From Chelonoidis abingdonii (lineage: Eukaryota; Chordata; Testudines; Testudinidae): a DNA stretch of 64,000 nt. How positions within the stretch are numbered: position 1 is the stretch's first letter; the number at the start of each line of letters is the position of its first letter. Positions 49,201-59,100 of the stretch are shown here, in pieces. The translations under genes and the position numbers were made by a program. The notes under the pieces were generated by a model. That model was given only the letters and a program-made list of their open reading frames with translations, did not search any database and had not been told where the DNA came from. Location: positions 179,879,627-179,943,626 of the forward strand of contig NC_133769.1 of assembly GCF_003597395.2 (NCBI RefSeq). The letters run 5' to 3'.

Positions 49201-52200
49201 CAATTTGTATACTAGTTGGTTTGTGGCACATGATTACAAGTGAAACATGAAATGACTCCACCTCCCCATGTGCTCCATTTGAATTAGGACTTGTGTTTTT
49301 ATTTATGTTTATTTCAGCTTTCACTTTTTTCTTGTAAAGTGTTATTTTTCTGATGCTGTATCGGGGCAGGCAAACTTTTTGGCCTCATCAGGCCTCATCA
49401 GGTTTCAGAAATTGTATGGAGGGCCGGTTTGTGGGGGGGGAAGGGGCATACCATTCACTGACAGCTCCCCCAGGATCTCTTCCCCATCCACTTTCCCTCC
49501 CCCCACTCCCTGTCCCCTGATTGTCCCTGGCTGTCCCCTGCCGGCCCATCCAACCAGCCCTCTCATTGCTGACTGCCCCCCNNNNNNNNNNNNNNNNNNN
49601 NNNNNNNNNNNNNNNNNNNCAGGACCCTGCCAGCCCCATTATACCGCTCCCTTGGGGACCCCAGCAAGCTAGCCCTATCCACCCCCCATCCTTGACTGCC
49701 CCCCCAGGATCCGTGCCCCCATTCAACCCCCTGTTCACTGCACTGTGACCCCTCCAACCCTTATCCACACCCCTGCCCACACCCCTGAACTCGCCTGCCC
49801 CCTGTCCAACTCCTCCTGCTCCTTTACTGCGTTTTCTGGAGCACTGGTGACTGGAGCACTGCAGCCGCACCGTCGGCACCACACAGCACAGAGCACCACG
49901 TCAGGCTGGGCTCTGCAGCTGTGCCGCTCCAGAAGCTCGTAACTCCTCTGCCCAGAGTATTGTGCCTTCCCGGCCAGGAGTTCAGGGGCCAGGCAGGAAG
50001 GTCCCGCGGGCTGGATGTGGCCTGCAGGCTGTAGTGTGCCCACCTCTGCACTATATAAATAACTATACATGCAAACTACATTTAAAGGACCTGATTAAGG
50101 TTTTGACATCAAGTACTCAAAAGTTAGGAAATGCTAGCATTAAGGTTGCTTATGGAGGCTTAATTCAGCTTTCTTCTGCGTATGCATTCTGGTACAGTCT
50201 GTAGTTATGTGATCACAAGGGGCCTACCAAATTCACGGTCTATTTTGGCCAGTTTCACAGTCATAGGATTTTAAAAATCATAAATCTCATGATTTCAGAT
50301 ATTTAAATCTGAAATTTCAGTGTTGTAACTGTAGAGGTCCTGACCCAAAAGAGGGTTGTTGGGGGTGAGTTGCAAGGTTATTGTGGTGGGGGATCACAGT
50401 ATTGCCTCTGTTACTTCTGCACTGCTGCTGGTAGTGGTGCTGCCTTCAGAGCTGGCTGATTGGAGAGTGGTGGCTGCTGGCCAGAAGCCCACATCTGAAG
50501 GCAGCGCCACTGCCAGCAGCAGTGCAGAAGTAAAGATGTCATGATTGGGTGCTGCCTTCAGAGTTAAGTGCCTGGCTAGCAACCTCTGCTTTCTGGCCAC
50601 CAGCTATGAAGGCAGCACAGAAATAAGAATGGCAATACCCAACCTTCCTAGAATAACCTTGGCTCCCCTCGCTGTCCCCCGTAACTCCTGTTCAGGTCGG
50701 GACCCGCAGTTTGAGAAACACTGGTGAAATCTGCATAGTATAGGGCAAAAGTACACAAAAGACCAGATTTCATGGGTGAGACCAGATTTCACGATCCATG
50801 ACGCATTTTTCATGGCCATGAATTTGATAGGGTCCTAATGATAACATACTATTTTTTTCCTCTCTGCCCCCCTATTCCTCCCTTGGGCTTCCTGGGCCAG
50901 ATGCAGGAGGAGGAAGGGTAATAATTGAGAGCACAGCAGAGACAGGCTCCCTGATCTCAGTTTAGGTGTCTGCACCTCAGGATGGATTGATTTAAATCAA
51001 GGCAATTTAAATAATGATTTAAATCACCAAGTGGAAAGTCCCTATTTTGATCATTGATTTTTAATCAACTTTTCTATTTGTACTTCAGTTACCTTCTAAA
51101 AGAAGGTACATTCTCATGGGTTGATCTAACCATTAAAACATTGATTTACAGCTAAATAGAGCCTTTACATTTATATATATACATTTATTAAAGCAATTAT
51201 ATAGCTTAATATTTTCAGATTCTTTTTAATTCTACATTTTTAGTGTGTTAGAAAATAGTGAATGAGATATTATTTACTAGATAATTAACTTTTTGCTCAT
51301 TATTTGTATCTAACTGCATTAGGATGGTAACTGGAAGTTATTTAAATACACAAAACAGCATATATTTATATTTATTAAACAAAACAGCCTTAAATGTTTT
51401 GTATACATAAACCTCTCTTACCAAAATATGTTTCACATTTACAAATTATAGGAAGTTTAGGCCTGAATATATTTTATATTAAATCAAGATTTAATTTTAA
51501 ACAGGTTTATTTTTAAAAAGAAAAATGCATTGTAATTTAAACAACAATTAAAAAAACTGATTAAAAGAAAAATAACAGATTTTAATCCACCCTGATGGAC
51601 CTGGCACAATCCCCAGCAACTCAGAGGTGCAATTTCAGGGAAAGTCCTGCTGAGCCTCAGGCTGGAGCATTTTCAGTGTGAATGGAATTTTCAGGGAATA
51701 TAACTGCATTCCAGCAAGTCTCTGCCAAGTCTATGCAAACTGGAGTTTTTCTCAGGTTTATCTAACTTGGACACATTTGGGTGGATTTTCACAAGGATGT
51801 CAAAAGGCATATCCCTCCCAAATTCCAAGCCCCTACTCCAGTGTATGGGGGCTTTACTGCTTTTCAAAGAAAAGATCTCCAGAATTTTTTAACATGGTCA
51901 AAACAATGTACTTTTCTGTAGCCTTGTTTTTGGAGATGGCTGAATTGTTTTGACTGAAACTTTCTGGAATTTTGAGGCAGACACTTTCCATGGAAAATTT
52001 CAGCCCAAATAATTAAAATTTGGCCAAGTTATAACCAACTGAAAAGAGGGTCTTATAATGAAATGTGTTGGGCAACCTTAATAATAGATGGGGCTAGCAG
52101 CCCTTCCTATAATAATAATCTCCTTTGCTTGTTGTAGCCATATACCAGCTGTCCAGAAGAGGGCAGTGGTTCACATGTTTGTTGTGAACAGATGGAAACA

Positions 52201-54286
52201 GGGACAGGCCTTGTCTAGTATATTACATGTATCTAGAGGCATTTAGGTTTATGTACCAAATAGATGTGTGTTCTTTTGTATTTACTCTATAAATATTCAC
52301 ATCCGAACCCTCAGTTCCTTCCATGAAGTCCATATAGGCTAGATCTGTGCATTTCCCATGTGTGTAGAGTAAACACTTGCACACGAAAGTACCCATCTTT
52401 GTGCCCTTGCAGGAGAATATATACCTGTATGTAAATTTCTCTACAGTGAGTATCTGCACAGTATGAGAATTCAGAGATCCTGTTAAGTGCACATCCACAC
52501 ACATTCTTCAAATGCCTGGCCCCAGGGATTTAACAATTTCCTGTTTTTGTTGGTGCAGGTAAAATTCTGGTCTCAGCACATTTCCTTTATCCTCGTTGGA
52601 ATAATCATTGTCACCTCCATCAGAGGCTTACTGATCACACTCACAAAGGTACGCCTGGCCAGGGCCCTCTTTCATGATAGCAGTCCAAGAGAGCTTGTGT
52701 GTTTTTCTAACTTAGTCAAGAGAACATTGTGTAAACAAGGGTTTTCAACCTTTTTTCATATGTGAACCCCTAAACATTTTTGAATGGAGGTGCAGACCCC
52801 TTTGGAATTCTTAGATAGGTCTGCAGCCCACAGGTTGAAAACCACTGGTGTAAACCTTCAGTACAAATGTAGGACCTGTGGTCTCTATTCAGTTAGTGGA
52901 CAAATAGGGGATGAGGAAGGCTGGGATAGAAGTCCTTGCAGGGAGTAGGATGGAGAAAAAAGTCTTTTATGGCTGAATTAGAGAAGGGGAGGGTAACTTT
53001 TTCTGGCAATTTCAGTCACTAAATGCAGTGCACAATCTATAAGTGCCTCCAGTCCAAGCAGAGGAATGGTGTTAGTGTTAGGGCTCTAAATAGTGTTATA
53101 AATGTTTTAAAACTTGTAGTATAATCTGAGACTCTCTCCTTGCCCTAGACTTTCTCTCTTAAAAAAGAAAAATCTCCCTGTTGCTATCAACAGTAGTCAT
53201 GCTAGTCTAAATTGGCTCCCATTGTTTCAGTCAGAAGGCTTTCTAACTGCTCAGAACAAATCTAGTGATTAATCCCTGGTTGCTGCCTGTGAGCAGTTTA
53301 TATTAGCCCTTCCACTGTTTTTACTATCAGTGGTAGTAAGAATGGGAAATTTTAAGAGACGAAGTGTAAGGTAGACAAGGCTTAACGATGTGGAAGCCTG
53401 GATTTGTTAGTATTGGGTACTGAATGGCGATTAAGAGGACTTGGGTTGCTTCATTTAAACTGCTAGCTGTTTCTGGGGAGCAGGTAGGGGATTAATGCAT
53501 TAGTACAACCACAGGGGAAAACTGTGGCAACACACAACCGGGTGACCCACTTGATGCTGGCCTGTAAACTGGGCTTAGTCATTCCTAGGCTAGAATGTAT
53601 TTTGGGTTGTTTTTTGTTTGTTTGTTTGTTTTTTTTCAAAACTGGATTCTCCACACTGGCTGGCCATGCAGTGTTAGTAGCTGATTTAGTGGGGCCTATG
53701 TTAAAACACTTGTAGCTCTACTGGGGACAAGGCCCAGGTCTGTACCTTTGAAGGGTCTAGGAAGCACGTTTTTTTCCTTCAGTGCTGGTTTCTAGGACTA
53801 AAGAGGAATGATTGGGGCATGTATTCCTTCCATGTTCCTGTAGAAGGGAGCACAAACACTCCTGGTAATGAGAGTCCTGTTTTCAGTACTTTTTTCCTCT
53901 TTACAGTTCTTCTATGCCATCTCCAGCAGCAAGTCCTCCAATGTTATTGTTCTGCTGTTGGCACAGATCATGGTGAGTATCCAGACCTGCTAGTGAGCTT
54001 TTATTATTATTGTCCCATCTCAGCAAAGTAACCACCCGTGAAGCAGTTAACTGATGCACTTCCTGTATCTTATCTCCAGGGGATGTACTTCGTCTCTTCC
54101 GTGCTCCTAATCCGGATGAGTATGCCCCTGGAGTATCGCACTATCATTACAGAAGTCTTGGGGGAGCTGCAGTTCAATTTCTATCACCGTTGGTTTGATG
54201 TGATATTCCTGGTTAGCGCTCTCTCCAGCATCCTTTTCCTCTACTTGGCACATAAACAGGCCCCAGAGAAGCACATGGCACTCTGA
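28068..54286 (+). CDS. GPR89: Golgi pH regulator (GPR89/GPHR), 14 coding exons
   Basis: GPR89 is a multi-pass Golgi/ER membrane protein reported as an anion channel that helps acidify the Golgi. Exons joined at GT-AG borders: 28068-28109, 31785-31844, 32831-32934, 34157-34263, 35042-35143, 38690-38810, 39114-39194, 45905-46014, 46867-46955, 47675-47767, 48127-48222, 52559-52648, 53907-53972, 54080-54286. They total 1368 bases, or 455 residues plus stop, the length of human GPR89, and all phases agree. Membrane segments are visible at about 14-28, 40-61, 76-100, 110-125, 148-170, 286-304, 342-362, 378-399 and 428-447. A charged, coiled-coil-like cytosolic stretch (about 180-275) separates the two halves. 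The start lies in a CpG island with a GCCGCCATG Kozak context. The exon 8 donor (AAA|GTATCC) is weak. Mammals may carry duplicate copies (GPR89A/B); only one lies here. ATTAAA at 54730-54735 is a candidate polyadenylation signal. Confidence 0.96.
28860..30340 (+). mobile_element. Probable old L2-type LINE remnant in GPR89 intron 1
   Basis: A long pyrimidine-rich stretch. Around 29540-29590 a translated frame resembles the L2 reverse transcriptase block around FDTVDH (here decayed to a readable [14 protein letters not shown] frame), preceded near 29430 by an FQSGF-like stretch. No frame is intact. I propose L2 on these weak matches only. Confidence 0.4.
30351..30548. mobile_element. hAT-like MITE
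   Basis: TGCTCTAGG occurs at 30342-30350 and again at 30549-30557, an 8-9 bp duplication. The insert begins GATCGGGGTACTCAATAGG and ends AACAGACTATCCC. The inverted ends (GGGAT.. / ..ATCCC) are short and partly overlap the duplication, so the exact border is uncertain by two bases. Confidence 0.55.
30730..30990 (+). mobile_element. MIR-like SINE copy
   Basis: It has a MIR-like order: GTGGTCCTGTGGCTAGAGCA, ACCAAGTCACCTAACCTTTG, CCCCAAAATGGATATGG, TACCTCTTAAAAGGGTGTTG and GAAGTGTTTTTGCTTTGAGA. Diverged. Confidence 0.55.
31141..31364. mobile_element. hAT MITE in GPR89 intron 1
   Basis: The ends CAGGGGTTCTCAAACTGGGG and GCTTGAGAACCACTG are inverted repeats. The flanks TTCTAAAG (31133-31140) and TTCTAAGA (31365-31372) form a near-matching 8-bp TSD. 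It is non-coding, and the interior includes GGGGGTTGCGA twice. Confidence 0.75.
33100..33340 (+). mobile_element. MIR-like SINE copy in GPR89 intron 3
   Basis: It contains GTATGAGGCTGGAAGCCAGG, GCCTCAGTTTCTCCAGCTAT, GGGATGTTGTGAGGATTAAT and TGTTTGTGAAGTACTCTGTA in MIR order. It has decayed and lacks a clear TSD. Confidence 0.6.
33470..33985 (+). mobile_element. Old CR1/L3-type LINE 3' fragment in GPR89 intron 3
   Basis: It resembles the ORF2 C-terminus and 3' UTR of CR1/L3: GGAATTTGCCACTGCAG, AGTGCCACTATAAATAAGAA, then TTGCACTGGCCACTGTGG and GATTAGATGGCCCATTGCTG, the decayed tail motif. Plus orientation, no open frame. Confidence 0.5.
34452..34592. mobile_element. Short hAT MITE with perfect TSD in GPR89 intron 4
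   Basis: CCTTACAG occurs exactly at 34444-34451 and 34593-34600. The ends are CAAAGGTTCTCAGCCTGTGG and ATAGGTTTAGAACTGCTG. Only 141 bases long. Confidence 0.75.
35965..36298. mobile_element. hAT MITE, palindromic, in GPR89 intron 5
   Basis: The ends CAGGGATCGGCAACCTTTGG and CCAAAGGTTGCTGATCCCTG are long inverted repeats. The flanks GTGTATCC and GTGTATCT form a 7/8 TSD. The interior is GC-rich and also palindromic, producing open frames on both strands without meaning. Its core is shared with the element at 39349-39672, although the ends differ. Confidence 0.82.
37722..37741. repeat. Poly-T tract
   Basis: A run of about 23 T ends at about 37741 in GPR89 intron 5. It is either a mononucleotide repeat or the tail of an antisense retroelement that I cannot identify. 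Confidence 0.6.
39349..39672. mobile_element. hAT MITE with perfect TSD in GPR89 intron 7
   Basis: CTCTAGTG occurs exactly at 39341-39348 and 39673-39680. The ends are CAGTGTTTCCCAAACTT and CAAGTTTGGGAAAAACTG. The core (CCCACTGGCTGCGGTT, CTCCAGGCCAATGGGG, and their inverted partners) matches the 35965 element. Non-coding. Confidence 0.85.
40325..40643. mobile_element. hAT MITE in GPR89 intron 7
   Basis: The ends CAGCAGTTCTCAAACTTCAC and AGTTTGAGAACTGCTG are inverted repeats. The flanks CCAGAGTG and CCATAGAG match at five of eight positions, so the TSD is decayed. The interior has GC-rich palindromic arms around CTTGGGCTTTTGCCTCAGGC. Confidence 0.65.
40953..42821 (-). pseudogene. CR1 ORF2 reverse transcriptase and C-terminal region, broken
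   Basis: Successive frames cover a linker (42821-42519), the fingers and palm with [27 protein letters not shown] and YLDFQKAFD (42483-41881), the FADD catalytic block near 41739-41750, [10 protein letters not shown] (41645-41367), and the C-terminus ending [14 protein letters not shown] (to 40953). A one-base loss just before the FADD block and other frame changes separate the parts. It is clearly CR1 clade and not functional. Confidence 0.85.
42814..43641 (-). pseudogene. CR1 ORF2 endonuclease domain
   Basis: A 275-codon frame with apurinic-type (APE) endonuclease blocks: [10 protein letters not shown], a [10 protein letters not shown] block, [11 protein letters not shown] where CR1 normally has [14 protein letters not shown] and the catalytic GNSDHN. 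The Asn-to-Lys change in the GDFN block would be expected to harm catalysis. The frame ends before the reverse transcriptase, so the ORF2 reading frame is broken here. Confidence 0.8.
44076..44774 (-). pseudogene. CR1 ORF1, coiled coil plus SGNH/esterase-like domain
   Basis: An open frame of 232 codons. The N-terminal 20-60 residues form a coiled-coil-like leucine-rich stretch ([19 protein letters not shown]). The second half has [11 protein letters not shown] and [10 protein letters not shown], the blocks of the SGNH hydrolase fold known in CR1 ORF1, with Asn in place of the usual Asp beside the nucleophile Ser. ORF1 proteins bind RNA and may act on membranes. The frame is cut short of a zinc-finger-like N-terminus and may lack a true start. 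The copy belongs to a dead element. Confidence 0.75.
45565..45839. mobile_element. PIF/Harbinger-type MITE in GPR89 intron 7
   Basis: TAA lies on both sides (45562-45564 and 45840-45842), the 3-bp target of Harbinger elements. The ends GGGCTTGGCTACACT and AGTGTAGCCAAGGGC are inverted repeats with one mismatch. It is non-coding. A decayed copy is at 3557-3771. It ends only 65 bases upstream of GPR89 exon 8. Confidence 0.75.
47345..47560 (+). mobile_element. MIR-like SINE copy in GPR89 intron 9
   Basis: It has the order TGGCTTCATGGAAGCCAGG, GAGCTGGGTTCTCTTTCCAG, CAGTGCCTCAGTTTTGCTG and GTAAACACTTGAATGTTGAG, consistent with a decayed MIR. Confidence 0.5.
48765..48930 (+). mobile_element. MIR-like SINE copy in GPR89 intron 11
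   Basis: It contains GTGGCTCTGCCATTGACTTA, AGTCATTTAACCATTATGAA, CCTCAGTTTTCCAATCTGTA and GGATGTTGAACACTTC, in MIR order. Confidence 0.5.
49362..50048. mobile_element. hAT-like element containing an assembly gap
   Basis: The left end CGGGGCAGGCAAACTTTTTGG and right end GCTGTAGTGTGCCCACCTCTG resemble the ends of the 1286 element (CAGGGGTGGGCAAAC... / ...TTGCCCACCCCTG). The flanks TGCTGTAT and CACTATAT differ by three transitions. The interior is C-rich with many CCCC tracts. A run of N at 49582-49619 lies inside it, so its length is uncertain. Confidence 0.6.
49582..49619. other. Assembly gap (38 N)
   Basis: 38 undetermined bases inside a C-rich tract of the hAT-like element. Open frames translated across it are meaningless. 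Confidence 1.
50216..50838. mobile_element. hAT-like element in GPR89 intron 11
   Basis: The left end GGGGCCTACCAAATTCACGG and right end CATGAATTTGATAGGGTCC are imperfect inverted repeats. A second set of fragments inside (CAGTTTGAGAAACACTGG near 50708) suggests another element is nested or fused. No clean TSD was found. The interior segment with CATCTGAAGGCAGCGCCACT resembles 62570-62640. Confidence 0.6.
50978..51594. mobile_element. AT-rich hAT-like MITE in GPR89 intron 11
   Basis: The ends CAGGATGGATTGATTTAAATC and AGATTTTAATCCACCCTG are inverted repeats. The flanks CTGCACCT and ATGGACCT match at six of eight bases. The interior is AT-rich without coding capacity. Confidence 0.65.
52737..52847. 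mobile_element. Short hAT MITE with perfect TSD in GPR89 intron 12
   Basis: GTGTAAAC occurs exactly at 52729-52736 and 52848-52855. The ends are AAGGGTTTTCAACCTTTTT (first C lost) and CAGGTTGAAAACCACTG. Only 111 bases. Confidence 0.78.
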
Positions 54287-56034
54287 ATCCATTCCAGTTC
54301 TGCCCACTGTTCTATAATCCCTTCTGGTGGACTACTGCAACTCATTAGGGGTGACAGGATTAAGAGAGAGGGAGGACAGCTCTTTCTGTGCTCTGATGAT
54401 GTAACTGGCCCTTCTGACTTCTACAGTTGCACTTAGAAGTATATGGTTCATCCTTTGAACAGGGTGCCATGAGCTGAACAAACAGCAGAGGCAGGAGAAA
54501 AGTGGAGGACAGCTGAGAGCCACGGAATAGGAAAATCCATGGGACAGGTGTGTCTTATGGTATTGAAAAATCTGCCAAGGATGGTCTGAGGAGAGACCTC
54601 TTAAAATCACAGGTAGAAGAATTCTACATAAAGGACACCGAGGAAACGTGATTTCAGTTTAAAAACAAATCAGTCTTAATCCAGAGTTGGAGGGTGTTGA
54701 TTCTGGATCTGAATGTCTGAGTCTGTGAAATTAAATCAGCTTTCGTAATACCTCACCACTAGCATCATAATTGTTTGTGTCAGTCCCAGGGACTTTAATA
54801 GAGATGGGCAAATGTGTGAATGTCACTGTTTGGCAGAGGGGGAAGTGGATTGACATTCAGGGGAGATGTGCATGATTAGTATCTAGCTTCTTTAGGAATT
54901 GGAAGTTAGTCCTTTGTTACCATTTAGGGCCTGATGAATCAGAATCCATGCCTTGGGTTACTGTTCACTGGAGTTTAGTGCGAAGTCAAAGGTGGTAGCT
55001 ATAACTAGTTTACGTTATACACTAGAAATTCAGTGTTCCCCACTGACCGATATATTCTACATCAGCCCATGTCCCTTGTTGGCTTAATGCAAGTCACGAA
55101 GGTAAATTTCACCCATGCAACTTAAATGTATAGCTTGCGGAAAACCATTCTCCCAGACTTTGCTCATTTTAAAGCTGTTGTGGAACATACATCATAGATG
55201 GCAGGAGTAAGACCCGGGAAGGAGAAATAGCCGCTCTGATTTATTTATGCTTTGTCTCAAGCTTACACCAAGGAGGTATAGCATCCACTATCGGTACCAC
55301 AGAGCTGATTCATATTGCATTAGAGACAAGGTGTTGGCATGTAAGCAAACAAAGCTGTTTACACTGAATTACAGACACTGTTCAAACTGCCATGATCTGC
55401 AGCTAGGAGAGTGGGGTGGAGGGATTGGTGCTTGCAGCTTCTGAACAGTGAACTGTTAGTTAGCTTATTGTTTTGAAAGGACAATACTACAGCTTGTTAG
55501 CAAGTGAGAAGAAGTGTTCTTCACAGAATACATTAGCTTATCATGATATATTACATCTACTGGGTTAAACTGATTGTGTTACAGTAAATATAGCATATAA
55601 TAGCCACAGTGATTAAGAGGAAAAAAGTCTCTTGTGGGGGATGTGAGAGATCAGTTTCTGTATTAAGGAGCTTTATTGTGCTTATTGATTTGTGAATCAC
55701 ATTTCCTCCCCCGCAAGATGACAGATGTTCCTGATTAGTCATTTAAGCTTTTACAGATCAATAATAGAAGTAACTATCCACTTCACCGGGCAGAAGACCA
55801 ATGAACTACGATTAGCAGCATTAGGTAGGTGAGTGGTTGTTCTTGGGAGTAGTGAAATTGTTCCCCTTCAGGGAAAGTTAGTTAGAAGAAAGTTGCTGTT
55901 CCAGTCCTCACAAGTATGAAGTTCCATAGCACAGTGTGGTTCTGGGAGGTAAAAGAACAAAGACTGCTTGGATGAAGAGAACTTTCTTTAAACCTTGGAA
56001 GATGTCTGATTGATTTCTGTTGTGGTCTGTCTCA
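54287..56034. other. Tail-to-tail spacer between GPR89 and PDZK1
   Basis: It should hold both 3' UTRs. ATTAAA at 54730-54735 (+) is a candidate for GPR89. TTTATT at 55672-55677, which is AATAAA on the minus strand and about 360 bases past the PDZK1 stop, is a candidate for PDZK1. No other gene is seen. Confidence 0.5.
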
Positions 56035-56103
56035 TCATAACTGTGTGTCATCCTCCTCTTCTGCTGAGGCAATTGAGAGTGAAGAGGAGGAGGAGGAGCT
56101 GGC
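56035..56103 (-). other. PDZK1: PDZK1 last coding exon (short, 23 codons)
   Basis: The acceptor is GCTTTTCCACAG, directly before GCC at 56103, phase 0. The codons give a run of seven Ser, then an acidic stretch, then T-Q-L and TGA. The C-terminal T-x-L is a class I PDZ ligand, as in human PDZK1 (T-E-M). The exon is too short to appear as an obvious open frame. Confidence 0.8.
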
Positions 56104-59100
56104 CTGTGGAAAAGCAATAAGTTGAAATTTCTGATTATTTTATGGTTTGTAGATAATGCGATAGCGATTCCTCATGCCACTGTGAACTAACAATCTGTTC
56201 TGAACCTATGCCCAGGAGGAATTTGCCTTTGCGTGAGAAGCTAGTGAATTACTCTTTTAAATGCACTTTACAAAGCGACCCAGTTGTCTAGTGGGAATTC
56301 CATGTTCTTGCTCAACTTTCATATCAAATCCACCAAGGTCAAAGATAAAAAGAAAGGTTTAACTATAGCTCTGCAAATCCAGCCTGAGACATAAGATATC
56401 ACTGAAAGAATCTGTAGCTGGAACGTAGTTAACAATTCTGGTGATAATACATGTGGAGGAATAGAATCCAGTTCGTTCCTTCCTAGCTTTATTGTGTCTC
56501 CTGCATGAACAGGAGTAAAAACTTGTTTATTTTTCACAGCAAAGATCCTGAATCCACACAGGGATCAGAGCAGTTGAGTACAGGTGTCATTTTTCTGACA
56601 AGAGCAAATTTCAAACTCTTGTTGATGGCACAGTTTCCCTGAACCAGTGTGGTCAGAATATTTATTTTTTCTCAGGACCTTTGTTGGTCTCACTTGGTCA
56701 CAGTCTACCCGTCCCATGCCCACCAAAGAATCTGCGCTGGTTTAGAGTGCTTCACATGGTTTTCCCATGTTCACAGTTACTTAGCTCCTGTGCTCCCTGT
56801 GGCTGAACAAAGAATTCCTGAGGATATGGTTCTCGTCTACGTTAATGAATGCTGTCTCTCAACACTCTCTCTTACATACGCACGCACATACACACACACA
56901 CACACACACTCTCCCCTCTCCTGTCCTCCCTTCCCAGGCTCCAGTAGATACTCTGTGTGTGGAGTAGGGAGAAGAAGTGGTTCTACCCTGCTGTAACCAG
57001 GTCTGCCACTCCATACTAATTAATGTAGATCAGATCTGGTAAATCCAGAATACAACTAGAATTCATAGACCCCACCTCAAGTGAATTTAGTGACTGATTC
57101 AGGTTCCTTTCCCCACCACCTGGTCCGCAAGATTTGGTTAACTTAAGATTACCCACCCTTTCTCTTGGTTCTGGCGAAGTCCTCTCTGGCTCTGCTGGTG
57201 GGTTCTCTGTATAAGCAGGAGGATCAGTAGTGTCATATAGCTGATCTGCCAGAGAGGCAGTAATAGGAATATTCTGAGACGTAAAGTATTCATAGGTTGC
57301 TTTTTTACACACCAGTAGTGTCAATCTGTCATCACTGTCACTGATTTTTGCTACAACCTTATCATAGGTTTCGTTCAGTACGTTCACGCCATTCACTTCC
57401 ACCAAAATGTCCTCCTCTTCCAGTCCTGCTGCATCAGCTGGCCCACCTTTCAGTATCTGCGAACACAGGCTCTGAAGCTGTGATACCAGCACAGTACCAT
57501 TAAAGTTGCATTAACACTGAAGTATTATAAATAGAGAATGGATGTTCTGTGATTTTTTCCCCGAATACAGGAGAAAGAGTAAGGACTGGAAGAAATTATT
57601 CTGGAGCAGAACTTAATTGGAGAAGGAGAAAGGATGAGACTTTAACATAGTATTCCAATATATTCCACTTTTATTACAAGTCCTGTAATGGGTTTTGACT
57701 TGGACAGGACTTCTGTTGTGGGGGAGAGGCCATGGTGGTGGTATGTAGATTTAACTGTGGTACTTAAGGGATCAGAGAATGGTTTGTCGTATTTTACATT
57801 TGTATAGCGTCTTGTGGATATCTGATCCCTTACATATATTGTTATATTCAGTACAACACTCCTGTGGGTTAGATAAGTATTAAAGAAGAAGAGAAAATAG
57901 AGACAAAAGTTTTGCAATTTACCCCAAAAGTTTTGCAGAGCTAGGAATATATCCAAGGTCTCCTCAGTCCCACTCCTGTACCTTAATCACAAGATCATCC
58001 TTTCTCCTCTAGGGGTGTGAGTTCATGCTGAGTTCAAGGACTAAAACTCCATTAGTCAAGAGCACGTAGGACAGACCTTGCCTTTTTGTTACATATGGCT
58101 TAAAGTGACTTGCTCTGAGTGCAGTCACAGCACAGAAGGAAGGGAATGGATATCTCACTGTAGCCCAGACTGTCCCTTCTGGTGTCTCATGCTTCTCTCA
58201 GGCTAAAAGCCCTAGGTTAGTACCTCTTTGATGAACTGCATGGGCATATTCTTGGTTGCATTCAAACGAAAGCCAAATCCATTAGGACCCTTCACCAGCC
58301 TGCAGATTTTGGTCTTGTGATTCACCTCCTGCTCAGCATGTGAGGTCGGCTCTTCCTCTGCTTCAGCTGGAAAAGAAGCTTGTCTTTCCTGGTAGTACAA
58401 ACATGGGGAAACTTGAGCCTGAAAGACCAAAAGCAAAGGAAAGAGTTTATATGAATGTAAAAACTCCTACAGAAAAATCTGTCTAAACTAAGACTGTCAG
58501 TTAATGGCAGATAACTCACACGATTAATCTGTTTTAATCGCATTGTTAAACAATAGAATACCAATTGAAATGTATTAAATATTTTTGGATGTTTTTCTAC
58601 ATTTTCAAATATATTAATTTCAGTTACAATACAGAACACAAAGTGTACACTGCTCACATTTTTATTACAAATTATTAATAATATAAATAAAATTTATTAC
58701 AATAAAATAATAAAAAGCTGTATTTTTAGATTCACCTCATACAAGTATTGTAGTGCAATCTATTTATCGTGAAAGTAATTTACAAATGTAGATTTTTTGT
58801 TACATAACCACACTCAAAAACAAAACAATGTAAAACTTTAGAGCCTACAAGTCCACTCTGTCCTACTTCTTCTTCACCAATTGCTAAGACAAACAAGTTT
58901 GTTTACATTTACGGGAGATAATGCTGCCCACTTCTTATTTACAATGTCACCTGAAAGTTAGAACAGACGTTCACATGGCAATTTTGTAGCCAGCATTGCA
59001 AGGTATTTACATGCCAGATATGCTAAACATTCGTATGCCCCTTCATGCTTCAGCCACCATTCCAGAGGACATGCAAGTGTTCATTAAATTTGTGACTGAA

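Noticed and set aside
49379..49882. A 164-codon minus-strand frame and its plus-strand partner
   Set aside because: They run through an assembly gap of N in a C-rich transposable element.
57016..57156. Extension of the PDZK1 PDZ4 exon to a stop near 57016
   Set aside because: The extra residues do not resemble known PDZK1 tails, while splicing at 57157 to 56103 gives a phase-matched, family-like tail.
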